A stretch of DNA of 30,347 bases from UBA4656 sp002405525 (GCA_036723735.1 DAIMGT010000049.1:1-30347); one strand, 5' to 3'; positions 18,055 to 26,014 are shown, counted from the stretch's first letter. Numbers and translations are program-made. The notes: a model not told the origin generated them from the sequence alone.

Positions 18055-19956
18055 GGCCGCCGACGCGTCGCCGCCGCGCGGCGCACCGAGCAGTGCGTCG
18101 AGCCGCGCCTCCAGCCGGTCCTGGCGCTCGCGCAGCGCCCGATCGTCCACCTCGCGCGCCGCCAGCGTACGGGTGAGCTCCTGCACCGCGCCGGCCAGCA
18201 CCGCCGTCAGCCGCTCGTACTTCACGCCCTCGATCTCGCCGGCCGCATTGCGCGTCACCAGCCGCGGATCGATCGCCGCGATTTCCTCGGCCACGAAACC
18301 GACGTCGGCCTCGCGGGTTTCTTTCCAGTCGTAGGCCACCGGGCGCAGGCGTTCGACCACGGCGAGACCCAGGTCGAGATCGGTGATGTGTTCCTTGTAG
18401 CGTGCACTCGAACTGCAGGTGCTGATCTGGTTGCTGGCATTGCGGCACAGCGTGGTGCTGGCGCTGGTGCCGAGCGTGTCGACGCGCAACGTGCCGGCCA
18501 CGCGCAGCGTGCTGCCGGCGGGATCGTTGACGTTGATCGCCACGCCGTTCGGCGAGTTGATCAGGAATTGGCGCGGGCCGGTGGAGACGAAGCTCGTCGT
18601 GCCACCGCTCCACACGAAAGTCCCCTCGTCGCCGTTCGCATCGCCGGACACGGGCACTCCGGCACATCCCGAGCCGACCGGAAACGCGATCCCGGTTCCC
18701 GGTCGCGCCTTCGCTTCGAGGCCTGCCACCCAGGAGACCTGGCCACCGGCACAGTTGTTCGAACCGCCGGCCACGGTGGCGCCGGGGTTGGCGGCCTCGT
18801 TGGCGCCGCCACCGACAATGGTCGCGTTGGAGACGAGCGCGCGGTTCTGCGATCCGCCGGAAACCGTTGCGCCGATATCCGCGGCGAGATTGCTGCGGCC
18901 ACCGGACACCGTCGCCTGCGTGTCGGTCGCCTCGTTGTCGAGGCCGCCGCCCACCGTGGCGTAGAAGGCCGAGGCGACGTTCGACCGCCCGCCGGCGATC
19001 GTCGCATTCTGCCCGCTGGCCACGTTCTCGGACCCGCCGCCCACGGTCGACCACGGCCCGGATGCCGTGTGATCTCCGCCACCTGCGATCGTCGCGGAAG
19101 CGCCCGTGGCGGTGTTCGACGAGCCGCCCGCGATGGTCGAGGCGACGCCGATCGCGTGATTGACCTCGCCGCCACCAACGGTCGCTACGGCGCCACCGGC
19201 GTTGTTGCGGTTTCCACCGCCGACCGTCGCCGAGAACGCCGAAAGAACATCGATGAGTTGATCGCCGGCGAGGTTGGCGTAGCCGCCACCGACCGTACCG
19301 AAGTCGTCGTTGACGCGATTCGGTGCTTCACCGAACAGACTCGGATCGCTGTCGGCCGGCATGCCACCACCGGCGATGACCGCACCGCGCACACCGGCAA
19401 AGAGGCCATTCGACGCCGCGCCGGCGATCACATTCGCCGTCGCCGGCTGCCCACCGAACAGGAACGCGCTCGGTTCATACCGCACCACCGGCTGGTTCTG
19501 CACCCGCAGCACCAGCGGCTGCGCGTCGGTGGTGCCGAGGAAGTTCACCGCCGGATTGGTCGCGCTGTCGCCGGTGCTGCTCCAGCAGGCGCCGATCGCC
19601 TTCGCCGCGGCGGCCTCGCTGCGGCCGGGAATCGTGGAGAACGCACCCACGGCGCTGCCATCGCGTACCCCGACCTCGATCCAGGCCGCGCCCACGCTCG
19701 CCAGCGGCAGGTCGAAGTCGATGCGGAAGCGGCCGTCGACCACCGGCACGTCCTCGAACACGATGGGTGCGGCCAGCGCGGCACCCGACTTCGCATCGGC
19801 GAACGGCGACAGCCGCAGGTCGTAGCGGCCGTTGGCGGGCGCACCGCCGTCGTCGAGGCGGCCTTCGTAGACGAAGCCGGTGGCATGCACCGGCGCGCAC
19901 GCAAGCAGGACGCCGGCAGCCGCGATCCGGTTCAAGCGGTGTCGAGGAAGGTTCAT
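18046..19956 (-). CDS. Fibre protein A: secreted beta-roll repeat protein with S74 chaperone
   Basis: The 636-residue last gene of the fibre operon. A signal peptide (1-26, cut after VHA) is followed by a conserved N-terminal domain (27-165, FVYEGRLDDGG through NFLGTTDAQPL). A linker leads to 11 units of 15 residues (243-407), each of the form ATVxGGxxNxA as in YadA-like heads. C402 and C431 flank a variable segment, then come GDANGDEGTFVW and a conserved stem. The C-terminal peptidase S74-type chaperone starts at about 514: S516 and K521 of SSARYK fit the Ser-Lys cleavage dyad, followed by GFVAEEIAAIDP and a terminal coiled coil. S74 domains help trimers fold and then cut themselves off. Surface or extracellular location is inferred. 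C20 in LLAC could also form a lipobox. RBS GGAG precedes the ATG; 16 bases separate it from B. Confidence 0.88.
   Translation of the reverse strand: MNLPRHRLNRIAAAGVLLACAPVHATGFVYEGRLDDGGAPANGRYDLRLSPFADAKSGAALAAPIVFEDVPVVDGRFRIDFDLPLASVGAAWIEVGVRDGSAVGAFSTIPGRSEAAAAKAIGACWSSTGDSATNPAVNFLGTTDAQPLVLRVQNQPVVRYEPSAFLFGGQPATANVIAGAASNGLFAGVRGAVIAGGGMPADSDPSLFGEAPNRVNDDFGTVGGGYANLAGDQLIDVLSAFSATVGGGNRNNAGGAVATVGGGEVNHAIGVASTIAGGSSNTATGASATIAGGGDHTASGPWSTVGGGSENVASGQNATIAGGRSNVASAFYATVGGGLDNEATDTQATVSGGRSNLAADIGATVSGGSQNRALVSNATIVGGGANEAANPGATVAGGSNNCAGGQVSWVAGLEAKARPGTGIAFPVGSGCAGVPVSGDANGDEGTFVWSGGTTSFVSTGPRQFLINSPNGVAINVNDPAGSTLRVAGTLRVDTLGTSASTTLCRNASNQISTCSSSARYKEHITDLDLGLAVVERLRPVAYDWKETREADVGFVAEEIAAIDPRLVTRNAAGEIEGVKYERLTAVLAGAVQELTRTLAAREVDDRALRERQDRLEARLDALLGAPRGGDASAAAR
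18736..19230 (-). repeat. Eleven degenerate 45-base repeats in fibre gene A
   Basis: Exactly 11 x 45 bases, each coding for 15 residues with the pattern [AS]T[VI]xGGxxNxAxxxx. The protein-level glycine pair and Asn are nearly invariant, while other codons vary widely, so this is old repetition rather than a fresh tandem expansion. The predicted structure is a left-handed parallel beta-roll of the YadA-head type. Confidence 0.85.
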
Positions 19957-19972
19957 TTCGGTCTCCAGGGCG

Positions 19973-21823
19973 TCAGCGCACGGGCCGTGCGGTGGCTTCG
20001 AGCGCCCGCAAGCGCTCGTCGAGTCGCGCTTCGCGGCGAGCCGCCTCGGCCCGCAAGCTGTCGAGTTCGAGCGCGAAGCGCGCGTTCGACTCCTGCAACG
20101 CCGCGGCCAGCACCGCCGTCAGCCGCTCGTACTTCACGCCTTCGATCTCGCCCGCCGCGTTGCGCGTCACCAGCCGCGGATCGATCGCCGCGATTTCCTC
20201 GGCGACGAAACCGACGTCGGCCTCGTGGGTTTCCTTCCAGTCGTAGGCCACGGGGCGAAGGCGTTCGACCACGGCAAGACCCAGTTCGAGGTCGGTGATG
20301 TGTTCCTTGTAGCGCGCACTCGAACTGCAACCACTGATCTGGTTGCTGGCATTGCGGCACAGCGTGGTGCTGGCGCTGGTACCGAGCGTGTCGACGCGCA
20401 GCGTGCCTGCCACGCGCAGCGCGTTGCCGGCGGGATCGGTCGAGTTGAAGGCAGCCCCGCCGATGGCATTGACCAGGAACTGCCGCGGGCCGGTCGAGGC
20501 GAAAAAGGATCCACCGCCGCCGTTCCAGACGAAGGTGCCTTCGTCGCCGTTGAGATCGCCGGAGTTTGCAACCACATTGCATGGGGAATTCGCAGGAAAC
20601 GACTGGCCCAGTGCGGTGCGAACGAATGAATTGTCGCCGCCGACCCAGGAGTATTCGCCCCCAGCGCAGTTACCACTGCCGCCCGAAGCGGTCGATCGTT
20701 GGCCTGCAGCCGTATTGCTACGGCCCCCGCCGACGGTCGACTCCCGCCCGGAAGCCGCATTTCTCTCGCCGCCCCCGATCGCCGACCCTTGGCCGCTGGC
20801 GACGTTGAAAAAGCCACCCGCGACGGTGCTGTTTAAGGCAGTCGCGCTATTGTCCGAGCCTCCGCCGATCGTTGCGTTCTGCCCTGTCGCAGTGTTCACC
20901 CGCCCTCCGCCGATCGTCGCGAGACCGCCCGAGGCCGTGTTGGAGGTACCACCGCCGACCGCCGCACCCGAGGTCGCAACGTTGCCTTCACCGCCTGCGA
21001 CGGTGGCGGCTTCCCCAGTCGTCCGGTTGAAGTTGCCACCGCCGACGCTGGCGTACACCCCGACCGCGCTGTTGCGCGCGCCACCCGACACGGTGGCGCT
21101 ATGCGAGGAGAGCGTGTTGATCAACTGGTCGCCGGCGACGTTCGCGTACCCACCGCCGACGGTCCCGAAGTCGTCGTTCACCTGGTTCGGCGCCTCATCG
21201 AACAGGTTCGGGTCGCTGTCGGCAGGCAGGCCGCCGCCAGCGATCACCGCACCGCGCACACCGGCAAAGATGCCGTTCAACGCTGCGCCGGCGATGACAT
21301 TCGCCGTCGCCGGCGCGCCGTTGAACAGCGCTGCGCTCGGCTCGTACCGCACCACCTGCTGGTTCTGCACCCTGAGCACCAACGGCTGCGCGTCGGTGGT
21401 GCCGAGGAAGTTCACCGCCGGATTGGTCGCGCTGTCGCCGGTGCTGCTCCAGCAGGCGCCGATCGCTTTCGCGGCTACGGCTTCGCTGCGGCCGGGAATC
21501 GTGGAGAAGGCACCCACGGCGCTGCCATCGCGAACAGCGACCTCGATCCATGCGGCGCCCACGGTCGCCAGCGGCAGCTCGAAGTCGATGCGGAACCGGC
21601 CATCGACCACCGGCACGTCCTCGAACACGATCGGAGCGGCCAGCGCGGCCCCCGATTTCGCATCGGCGAACGGCGACAGCCGCAGGTCGTAGCGGCCGTT
21701 GGCCGGGGCACCGCCGTCATCGAGGCGGCCTTCGTACACGAAGGACTCGGCGTGCGCCGATGCGCACGACGCCAATGCGATGGCGGCGGCGATCCGACTG
21801 ACACGGTCAGCGTGGCGGTTCAT
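19973..21823 (-). CDS. Fibre protein B: secreted beta-roll repeat protein with S74 chaperone
   Basis: Paralogue of A with 616 residues and the same plan. The signal peptide ends after AHA at 25; C20 in LASC would also satisfy a lipobox. The conserved N-domain spans 26-165, with ten repeat units at 243-391, one of them 14 residues instead of 15. The Cys pair is C386/C415, the acidic loop GDLNGDEGTFVW follows, and the S74 domain has S501/K506. The C-terminal helix (about 575-612) is rich in Arg, Glu and Leu with heptad spacing and probably forms a trimeric coiled coil. Its repeat region shares little with A beyond the pattern, whereas the N-domain is almost identical. The upstream RBS is GGGAG; 15 bases separate it from C. 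Confidence 0.88.
   Translation of the reverse strand: MNRHADRVSRIAAAIALASCASAHAESFVYEGRLDDGGAPANGRYDLRLSPFADAKSGAALAAPIVFEDVPVVDGRFRIDFELPLATVGAAWIEVAVRDGSAVGAFSTIPGRSEAVAAKAIGACWSSTGDSATNPAVNFLGTTDAQPLVLRVQNQQVVRYEPSAALFNGAPATANVIAGAALNGIFAGVRGAVIAGGGLPADSDPNLFDEAPNQVNDDFGTVGGGYANVAGDQLINTLSSHSATVSGGARNSAVGVYASVGGGNFNRTTGEAATVAGGEGNVATSGAAVGGGTSNTASGGLATIGGGRVNTATGQNATIGGGSDNSATALNSTVAGGFFNVASGQGSAIGGGERNAASGRESTVGGGRSNTAAGQRSTASGGSGNCAGGEYSWVGGDNSFVRTALGQSFPANSPCNVVANSGDLNGDEGTFVWNGGGGSFFASTGPRQFLVNAIGGAAFNSTDPAGNALRVAGTLRVDTLGTSASTTLCRNASNQISGCSSSARYKEHITDLELGLAVVERLRPVAYDWKETHEADVGFVAEEIAAIDPRLVTRNAAGEIEGVKYERLTAVLAAALQESNARFALELDSLRAEAARREARLDERLRALEATARPVR
20651..21097 (-). repeat. Ten degenerate 45-base repeats in fibre gene B
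   Basis: Nine 15-residue units and one 14-residue unit (ATVAGGEGNVATSG). The one-codon deletion keeps the frame and would disturb one coil of the predicted beta-roll. The last unit contains the first Cys of the conserved pair. Confidence 0.83.
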
Positions 21824-21838
21824 CGCGGACTCCCGGGG

Positions 21839-23803
21839 TCAACGCGCGCGGCGGATGAGGGCTTCGAGCGAACGCAGCCGCTCGTCCTGCAGGTCGTCGC
21901 GACGCGCGGCTGCGTCACGCAATTCAGCAGCTTCGGAACGCAAATCGGCGGCTTCGGCGCGCAAAGCGTCCAACTCGATCGTGACGCGGGCATTGGACTC
22001 CTGCAACGCCGCGGCCAGCACCGCCGTCAGCCGGTCGTACTTCACGCCTTCGATCTCACCCGCCGCGTTGCGTGTCACCAGCCGCGGATCGATCGCCGCG
22101 ATTTCCTCGGCGACGAAACCGACGTCGGCCTCATGCGTGGACTTCCACGCGTAAGCCACCGGGCGCAGGCGCTCGATCACGGCAAGACCGAGGTCGAGGT
22201 CGGTGATGTGTTCCTTGTATCGTGCACTCGAACTGCAACCACTGATCTGGTTGCTGGCATTGCGGCACAGCGTGGTACTGGCGCTGGTGCCCAGGGTGTC
22301 GACGCGCAGGGTGCCGTTGACCCGCAGGGCGTTGCCCGCCGGGTCGTTGCTGTTGATCGCCGCACCGCCGGGCGCGCCGATCAGGAACTGGTTGGGCCCG
22401 GTCGACGTCAGCGCGCCGGGGCCTGCGTTCCAAACGAAGGTCCCTTCGTCACCGTTGGCGTCACCCGAATTCGCGACCGCGGCACACGCGGCGTTCTGCG
22501 GACTGGATGTCCCGACGGGCGGGCGCACCTTGGCCAGAAGGCCACCGACCCAGGATTGGGCGCCCCCGGCGCAGTTGTTGAGTCCACCCGATGCCGTGCT
22601 GTATTGACCCGCCGCCTGGTTCGCCGCGCCGCCCAGCACGCTGGCGGCGAACGGTGCGGTGACCACGTTGTCGCGCCCACCGCCAACGAAAGCCAACCGG
22701 ACGCCGGCGGCCACCAGGTTGTCGGCTCCACCCGCGATGGCCGACGCATCACCGCCGGAACCGGCGGCGATCTCGTTCCCCCGCCCCCCGGAAACGACCC
22801 CGTAGCTGCCGCCAAGGATCTCGTTGCTGAAACCACCCGAGACCGTGCTCCCGACGCCGGTCGCCGCATTGTTGCCGCCACCGGCCACGACAGACTCGCT
22901 GCCTTCGACGAGATTGAATGCTCCGCCGCCGATCGTGGTGTTGAGGCCGCTGGTCGTGTTGTTGGAGCCCCCCGCGATCGTGGACTGCTGACCGTTGGCG
23001 ATGTTTTCGAGGCCACCGCCGATGGTCGATAGCAACGCAGCAGCTTGATTCTTGATTCCGCCGCCCACCACCGGCGCAAGCGCCGACTGCGGCGAGATCA
23101 GGTCGTCGCCAGCGAGATTGCTGTAGCCACCGCCGCTGGTGCCGAAGTCGTCATTGACCCGGTTCGGGCCTTCGCCCACGTCGAGGGGATCGCTGTCGAC
23201 CGGCACCCCGCCACCGGCGATCACTGCGCCGCGCACGCCGGTGAACAGCCCGTTGAACGGCGAGCCCATGACCACGTTCGCAGTGATCGGCGCGCCATTG
23301 AACGACTGGCTGCTCGGCTCATAGCGCGCCACCTGCTGGTTCTGCACCCGCAGCACCAGCGGCTGCGCGTCGGTGGTGCCGAGGAAGTTCACCGCCGGAT
23401 TGGTCGCGCTGTCGCCGGTGCTGCTCCAGCAGGCGCCGATCGCTTTCACCGCGGCGGCCTGGCTGCGGCCGGGAATCGTGGAGAACGCACCCAACGCGCT
23501 GCCGTCGCGAACACCGACCTCGATCCACGCCGCGCCTGCGGTCGCCAGCGGCAGGTCGAAATCGATGCGGAACCGGCCGTCGATCACCGGCACGTCCTCG
23601 AACACGATCGGGGCGGCCAGCGCGGCACCCGACTTCGCATCGGCGAACGGCGACAGCTGCAGGTCGTAGCGACCGTTGGCAGGCGCGCCGCCGTCGTCGA
23701 GGCGGCCTTCGTAGACGAAGCCGGTGGCAAGGGCAGCAGTCGGCGACAGGGCCACGGCGAGCGCGAGCGACCGCGCCGCGGCGCGCGGGAACAGGGTCGT
23801 CAT
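21839..23803 (-). CDS. Fibre protein C: secreted beta-roll repeat protein with S74 chaperone
   Basis: The largest mature paralogue. I place the start at the ATG at 23803 (654 residues), which yields a clean signal peptide cut after ALA at 26. An ATG 19 codons upstream would give an Arg-rich N-terminus and overlap the preceding gene. The conserved N-domain spans 27-165, with 11 repeat units at 244-416. Five units have the regular 15 residues, four in the middle (319-369 and 370-386) are 16-18 residues, then regularity returns. The Cys pair is C411/C440 and the acidic loop is GDANGDEGTFVW. S525/K530 form the S74 dyad, and a long C-terminal coiled coil (about 600-650) is longer than in A, B and D. 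RBS GAGG; 10 bases after the small secreted protein gene. Confidence 0.87.
   Translation of the reverse strand: MTTLFPRAAARSLALAVALSPTAALATGFVYEGRLDDGGAPANGRYDLQLSPFADAKSGAALAAPIVFEDVPVIDGRFRIDFDLPLATAGAAWIEVGVRDGSALGAFSTIPGRSQAAAVKAIGACWSSTGDSATNPAVNFLGTTDAQPLVLRVQNQQVARYEPSSQSFNGAPITANVVMGSPFNGLFTGVRGAVIAGGGVPVDSDPLDVGEGPNRVNDDFGTSGGGYSNLAGDDLISPQSALAPVVGGGIKNQAAALLSTIGGGLENIANGQQSTIAGGSNNTTSGLNTTIGGGAFNLVEGSESVVAGGGNNAATGVGSTVSGGFSNEILGGSYGVVSGGRGNEIAAGSGGDASAIAGGADNLVAAGVRLAFVGGGRDNVVTAPFAASVLGGAANQAAGQYSTASGGLNNCAGGAQSWVGGLLAKVRPPVGTSSPQNAACAAVANSGDANGDEGTFVWNAGPGALTSTGPNQFLIGAPGGAAINSNDPAGNALRVNGTLRVDTLGTSASTTLCRNASNQISGCSSSARYKEHITDLDLGLAVIERLRPVAYAWKSTHEADVGFVAEEIAAIDPRLVTRNAAGEIEGVKYDRLTAVLAAALQESNARVTIELDALRAEAADLRSEAAELRDAAARRDDLQDERLRSLEALIRRAR
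22556..23074 (-). repeat. Irregular beta-roll repeats in fibre gene C
   Basis: Eleven units, but four consecutive ones in the centre carry insertions of 1-3 residues (for example STVSGGFSNEILGGSYG). In YadA-like heads such insertions form loops that project from the roll. This variation is absent from A and D, so C may present a distinct surface. Confidence 0.8.
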
Positions 23804-23813
23804 GGTCCGCGCC

Positions 23814-24104
23814 TCAAGGCTCGAAGCCGTTGGCGAACATCGCGTCCGGCGCCGGCGCACAGCCGCCGGCGGGGACGTTCACCGCCTTCAAGGCGAAGCG
23901 GCCATCCGCCGAGCGCTTGCCTTCGGTGGCAGTGACCTGTGCCTGCAGGCCGAAGCGGCCGTCGTCACTCACCGCGCGCGGGGTGATCGCGCCTTCGATG
24001 CGGAATCGGTTACCGGCGGCACTGCGTTCCGCCGCCGTCACACCCGCCGAGGCCAGCAGGAATGCCAGCAGCCCGACCACGCGTCCCATCGAATGCCCCT
24101 TCAT
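23814..24104 (-). CDS. Small secreted protein with threefold RF repeat and FANGFEP tail
   Basis: The 96-residue protein lies between fibre genes D and C in the same operon. The ATG at 24104 overlaps the stop of D by one base (TGATG). An alternative ATG five codons in also gives a signal peptide. The signal peptide is about 1-25 (LLAFLLASAGVTAA). The mature part has three similar segments centred on GNRFRIEGA, DGRFGLQAQ and DGRFALKAV, with RF at 33-34, 50-51 and 69-70. It ends in GGCAPAPDAMFANGFEP with a single Cys. I recall C-terminal FANGFE-type tails on many secreted proteins of Xanthomonadales, but cannot verify this here. No enzyme motif is visible. A role in fibre assembly or as a minor subunit is speculation from position. 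Confidence 0.75.
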   Translation of the reverse strand: MKGHSMGRVVGLLAFLLASAGVTAAERSAAGNRFRIEGAITPRAVSDDGRFGLQAQVTATEGKRSADGRFALKAVNVPAGGCAPAPDAMFANGFEP

Positions 24105-25900
24105 CACGGTTGCTCCCCACGGCCGACGCCGAGTTGTCGTTCGATTGCCTCGAGTCGTGCATCGAGGTCCTTGAGCGCCACCGCCAGCACCGCGGTCAGC
24201 CGCTCGTACTTCACGCCTTCGACTTCGCCGGCCGCGTTGCGCGTCACCAGTCGCGGATCGATGGCCGCGATCTCTTCGGCGACGAAGCCGATGTCGGCCT
24301 CGTGCGTCTCCTTCCAGTCGTACGCCACCGGTCGCATCCGCTCGACCACGGCGAGCCCGAGCGCGAGGTCGGTGATGTGTTCCTTGTAGCGCGCGCTCGA
24401 ACTGCAGCCGCTGATCTGGTTGCTGGCATTGCGGCACAGCGTGGTGCTGGCGCTGGTGCCGAGCGTGTCGACGCGCAGCGTGCCGGCCACGCGCAGCGTG
24501 CTGCCGGCCGGATCGTTGACGTTGATCGCCACGCCGTTGGGCGAATTGACCAGGAACTGGCGCGGGCCGGTGGAGACGAAGGGGGTCCCGCCCCCACTCC
24601 ACACGAAAGTATCCTCGTCGCCGTCGGAGTCGCCGCTCGAAGGCAGGTCGGAACAGGCGCCCGTGCTGGGCGGCGGTGAACTCGTTCCCGAGCGGATCCG
24701 CGCGCCGCCCCCGGCGGCGAACGATGATGTGCCCCCCGCACAGTTGAAGGACCCGCCGGGCACCACCGAACCTGTCCCGATTGCTGCGTTCGATCCGCCA
24801 CCGGAGACGGTGGCCGTGAGCGCAAGACTCCGATTCGCGGCGCCTCCGGCGACAACACTGCGGTCGCCCGAGGCCACGTTCTGCGCACCACCGGCGACCG
24901 TCGCGAACGGGGCCGACGCCTGGTTCTGCAGTCCGCCTGCAACCGCGGCGCCGTTGGCGCTGGCTGAGTTGCCGACACCACCGCCGATGGCGGCGAAGGC
25001 ACCGCTGGCGACCTGGGACTCGCCGCCCGCGATGGTCGCGGTATCTCCCGTGGCCTGGTTGCCCGTCCCGCCGCCGATCGTCGAGCCGCCGGCCGTAGTC
25101 TGGTTCCTCGCGCCACCGCCGATCGTCGAGTGGAACGCACTCGCACGATTGAAGCTGCCGCCGCCTACCGTAGCGCCGACGGCAGAAGCGACATCGATCA
25201 ACTGATCACCGGCGAGGTTTCCGATCCCACCGCCGACCGTGCCGAAATCGTCGTTGACGCGATTGGGCGCCTCATCCAACAGGTTCGGATCGCTGTCTTG
25301 CGGCAGGCCGCCGCCACCAATCGTCGCGCCGCGCACGCCGGCGAACACGCCGTTCAGTGGCGCGCCCGCGATCACGTTCGCCGTCGCCGGTTGCCCGCCG
25401 AACAGGAACGCGCTCGGCTCATACCGCACCACCTGCTGGTTCTGCACCCGCAACACCAGCGGCTGCGCATCGGTGGTGCCGAGGAAGTTCACCGCCGGAT
25501 TGGTCGCGCTGTCGCCGGTGCTGCTCCAGCAGGCGCCGATCGCCTTCGCCGCGGCGGCCTCGCTGCGGCCGGGAATCGTGGAGAACGCACCCACGGCGCT
25601 GCCATCGCGAACACCGACCTCGATCCAGGCCGCGCCCGCGCTCGCCAGCGGCAGGTCGAAGTCGATCCGGAACCGGCCGTCGACCACCGGCACGTCCTCG
25701 AACACGATCGGTACGGCCAGCGCGGCACCCGATTTCGCATCGGCAAACGGCGACAGCCGCAGGTCGTAGCGGCCGTTGGCGGGCGCGCCGCCGTCGTCGA
25801 GACGGCCTTCGTAGACGAAACCCCAGGCACGGGCAGCGCCGGGCGCGAGCGCGGCGGCGACCAGCGCGGCCAGCGCGCGGATGCGGATCGAACGGGCCAT
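24104..25900 (-). CDS. Fibre protein D: secreted beta-roll repeat protein with S74 chaperone
   Basis: First gene of the fibre operon, 598 residues, the shortest paralogue. The signal peptide ends after ARA at 25. The conserved N-domain (26-165) matches A almost residue for residue, including SAFLFGGQPATANV. Ten perfectly regular 15-residue units lie at 243-392. The Cys pair is C387/C416, and the acidic loop reads GDSDGDEDTFVW. The segment before the chaperone (VNSPNGVAINVNDPAGSTLRV) is shared with A rather than with B or C. The S74 dyad is S501/K506, and the C-terminal coiled coil is short (about 573-590). The ATG at 25900 has GGAAG upstream. It is coupled by TGATG to the small secreted protein gene. 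Confidence 0.88.
   Translation of the reverse strand: MARSIRIRALAALVAAALAPGAARAWGFVYEGRLDDGGAPANGRYDLRLSPFADAKSGAALAVPIVFEDVPVVDGRFRIDFDLPLASAGAAWIEVGVRDGSAVGAFSTIPGRSEAAAAKAIGACWSSTGDSATNPAVNFLGTTDAQPLVLRVQNQQVVRYEPSAFLFGGQPATANVIAGAPLNGVFAGVRGATIGGGGLPQDSDPNLLDEAPNRVNDDFGTVGGGIGNLAGDQLIDVASAVGATVGGGSFNRASAFHSTIGGGARNQTTAGGSTIGGGTGNQATGDTATIAGGESQVASGAFAAIGGGVGNSASANGAAVAGGLQNQASAPFATVAGGAQNVASGDRSVVAGGAANRSLALTATVSGGGSNAAIGTGSVVPGGSFNCAGGTSSFAAGGGARIRSGTSSPPPSTGACSDLPSSGDSDGDEDTFVWSGGGTPFVSTGPRQFLVNSPNGVAINVNDPAGSTLRVAGTLRVDTLGTSASTTLCRNASNQISGCSSSARYKEHITDLALGLAVVERMRPVAYDWKETHEADIGFVAEEIAAIDPRLVTRNAAGEVEGVKYERLTAVLAVALKDLDARLEAIERQLGVGRGEQP
24725..25174 (-). repeat. Ten regular 45-base repeats in fibre gene D
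   Basis: Exactly 10 x 45 bases, with units such as STIGGGTGNQATGDT. All keep the GG core, and most keep the Asn three residues after it (one unit has Gln). The absence of insertions makes this the most regular predicted beta-roll of the four. Confidence 0.84.
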
Positions 25901-26014
25901 CGCAGTCTTCCGTGGGGTGCTGGACGGAGGAATGGACGGACGGGGCGATTCCGAACAGGCCGGGCGCTGATGGCGTCGGCGGCCCGCCGGGACCGGGTGG
26001 CGACGGGCGCCCGG
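25901..26014 (-). promoter_or_regulatory. Leader region of the fibre operon
   Basis: These 114 bases separate the DUF3419 gene from fibre gene D on the same strand. Apart from the GGAAG ribosome binding site I see no convincing -35/-10 pair. A 7-base stem (25991-25997 with 26010-26016, loop of 12 bases) overlaps the DUF3419 stop codon and could end or weaken upstream transcription. A fibre promoter is expected here, or the operon may depend on read-through. Confidence 0.35.

Noticed and set aside
23804..23860. Upstream ATG for fibre gene C at 23860
   Set aside because: It would place an Arg-rich stretch before the signal peptide and overlap the small secreted protein gene. The ATG at 23803 has an RBS and a signal peptide like its paralogues.
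18736..25174. Possible CRISPR-like array from the regularly spaced 45-base repeats
   Set aside because: The repeats are in-frame coding units with degenerate DNA and conserved protein pattern. There are no identical direct repeats with unique spacers and no cas genes.
18046..25900. Interpretation of the S74 fibre cluster as a prophage remnant
   Set aside because: No capsid, terminase, portal, baseplate, integrase or lysis gene is nearby, the flanks are housekeeping or membrane genes, and all four proteins have Sec signal peptides, which phage tail fibres lack.
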